Origin: Pseudomonadota bacterium
Lineage (GTDB): Bacteria; Pseudomonadota; Gammaproteobacteria; Burkholderiales; Rhodocyclaceae
Reading direction: 5' to 3'
Assembly: GCA_018262235.1 (NCBI GenBank)
Contig: JAGTRY010000014.1
Coordinates: 1-54,538, forward strand
Length of the DNA stretch: 54,538 nucleotides
Shown: positions 53,578 through 54,538 of the stretch, piece by piece
How positions within the stretch are numbered: position 1 is the stretch's first letter
Layout of the letters: the number at the start of each line of letters is the position of its first letter
Program-made: the position numbers and the translations under genes
The notes under the pieces: generated by a model
Told to the model about the DNA's origin: nothing
Database searches by the model: none
What the model saw: the letters and a program-made list of their open reading frames with translations, nothing else

Positions 53578-54538
53578 CCCGCAAGATTTTTGTACTGATT
53601 TGTGTGGCACTGGTCTGCTGTGGTGTCATCTTCAGTGCAGCCATGACGGGCTTGTCTCATATGCAGTCTGCGGCCGGTGCGGCCGAGTCACAGGCAGTCC
53701 AGGCGGCATTCGCATCTGCGCGAAGCCTGTCGATCTGGGCGCTGGTTCTGGGGGTCATCGTGATTGCCGGCTTGGGCTATCTGCTCTGGCGTTCGCTCGT
53801 ACAACCCTTGCAGCAAATGAAGGACACGATTGCGCGGACTGCGGATGAGCTGGATTTCACGGAATCAATCAATGTCCGTACCGATGACGAGATCGGGCAG
53901 ACACTCAGTGCGTACAACCGGTTGCTGGAGCGTTTGCGGCAAAGCTTCATCGCTATCCAGAAGTCTTCGGCACACATGCTGGATGTGACCGAAGAAGTCG
54001 ATGTTACTTCGCGCAAGATTGCACGCAACTCGCAGATCCAGAGCGATGCTTCGGCCAACATGGCGGCGGCTGTGGAGGAGATGACTGTCAGCATCTCCAT
54101 CGTGGCCCAGCAGGCCAAGGATGCAGACCAGCATACGCAGGAGTCACGCGATATTGCCGAGCGCAGTGCCGGAGCGATCCTGAGCACGGTGGACGGCATC
54201 CGCACGATCTCCGAGACCGTTCGCGATGCAGCAACGCGGATCAAGACCTTGCGGACCGATTGTGATGGCATCTCGTCGATGGCCGGGATCATCCGCGAGA
54301 TTGCTGACCAGACCAATCTGCTGGCGCTCAATGCCGCCATTGAAGCGGCGCGAGCTGGCGAGCAGGGGCGCGGTTTTGCCGTGGTCGCCGATGAGGTACG
54401 CAAGCTGGCCGAGCGGTCCAGCCAGGCGACGGTGGAAATCGGTCGCATGATTGCGGCGATCCAGCAGTCGGCAGAGGAGGCCGCCGGGGTGATGCGGCAG
54501 TCGGTGCAGCAGGTCGAGAGCGGGGTGCAGACCACGCA
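53578..54538 (+). CDS. Methyl-accepting chemotaxis protein with minimal periplasmic region (3' end cut off)
   Basis: The ATG at 53578 is preceded by GGAG. TM1 (about 5-25) and TM2 (about 56-77) are separated by only about 30 residues ([20 protein letters not shown] and a few more), far too few for a ligand-binding domain. A HAMP domain (about 78-130) and the signalling domain follow, with the canonical [20 protein letters not shown] continuing through [13 protein letters not shown] near residues 239-283. The window ends at about residue 320, so most of the second half is missing. A sensor this small suggests it senses membrane state, cytoplasmic signals or works with other receptors. It is divergent from the ccm operon. 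Confidence 0.93.

Overview
This window looks like a chromosomal stretch of a GC-rich Gram-negative betaproteobacterium, most likely a member of the Rhodocyclales or a close relative. That placement is an inference from gene content: a nine-gene ccmABCDEFGHI set, a TorF-type porin in front of glnK-amtB, a YceH and UbiK pair of the proteobacterial type, a DUF3683-type FAD/Fe-S oxidoreductase, and the codon style. No rRNA, tRNA, CRISPR array or intact mobile element was seen. Fifty-three coding features are listed. Two genes run off the edges: an FAD/Fe-S oxidoreductase at the left and a chemotaxis receptor at the right.

Layout. 1-6114 (minus): FAD/Fe-S oxidoreductase, RidA-family protein, phosphoglycerate kinase, nitronate monooxygenase. 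6115-14191: an accessory-looking carbohydrate region with an orphan family-5 solute-binding protein, a low-GC islet (unknown protein, relic of an IS1182-type transposase, a 109-bp palindromic element, a GNAT acetyltransferase), a LacI-family regulator and a divergent 615-residue enzyme of unknown function followed by a truncated haemoglobin. 14220-25802: housekeeping and transport genes (Rep helicase, flavoprotein, UppP, Cys-cluster protein, Asp/Glu racemase, MocR-type regulator, ClC channel, FUSC-like membrane protein, and an alpha-carbonic anhydrase fused to a surface-adhesin-E-like domain). 26008-28059: TPP riboswitch and thiC. 28347-35840: c-di-GMP and chemotaxis signalling (a GGDEF-EAL protein, an MCP, a GGDEF protein) plus small proteins and a cupin. 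35884-40729: comM, ubiK, then the nitrogen-controlled porin-glnK-amtB operon with two overlapping NtrC sites and a sigma-54 promoter. 40917-45943: a cytoplasmic family-2 pectate lyase, thiD, an RluA-like pseudouridine synthase, yceH and a methyltransferase-like protein. 46396-53356 (minus): the complete System I cytochrome c maturation operon. 53578-end: an MCP with almost no periplasmic sensor.

How the parts connect. The most interesting unit is the carbohydrate region. The solute-binding-protein promoter and the promoter of the unknown enzyme both carry a LacI-type operator built on GTTAA-N-CGTTT (three copies, two of them over core promoter elements), and the only LacI-family gene in view lies divergently beside the enzyme. 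This suggests one small regulon: uptake of an oligosaccharide followed by intracellular breakdown by an undescribed (alpha/alpha)-toroid enzyme. The pectate lyase 27 kb away shows that pectin fragments can be handled in the cytoplasm, but it does not show the same operator. The second clear circuit is nitrogen control: NtrC sites, a sigma-54 promoter, then an outer-membrane porin, PII protein and ammonium channel in one run of genes. The third is thiamin control of thiC, where a hairpin covers the Shine-Dalgarno sequence behind the TPP aptamer.
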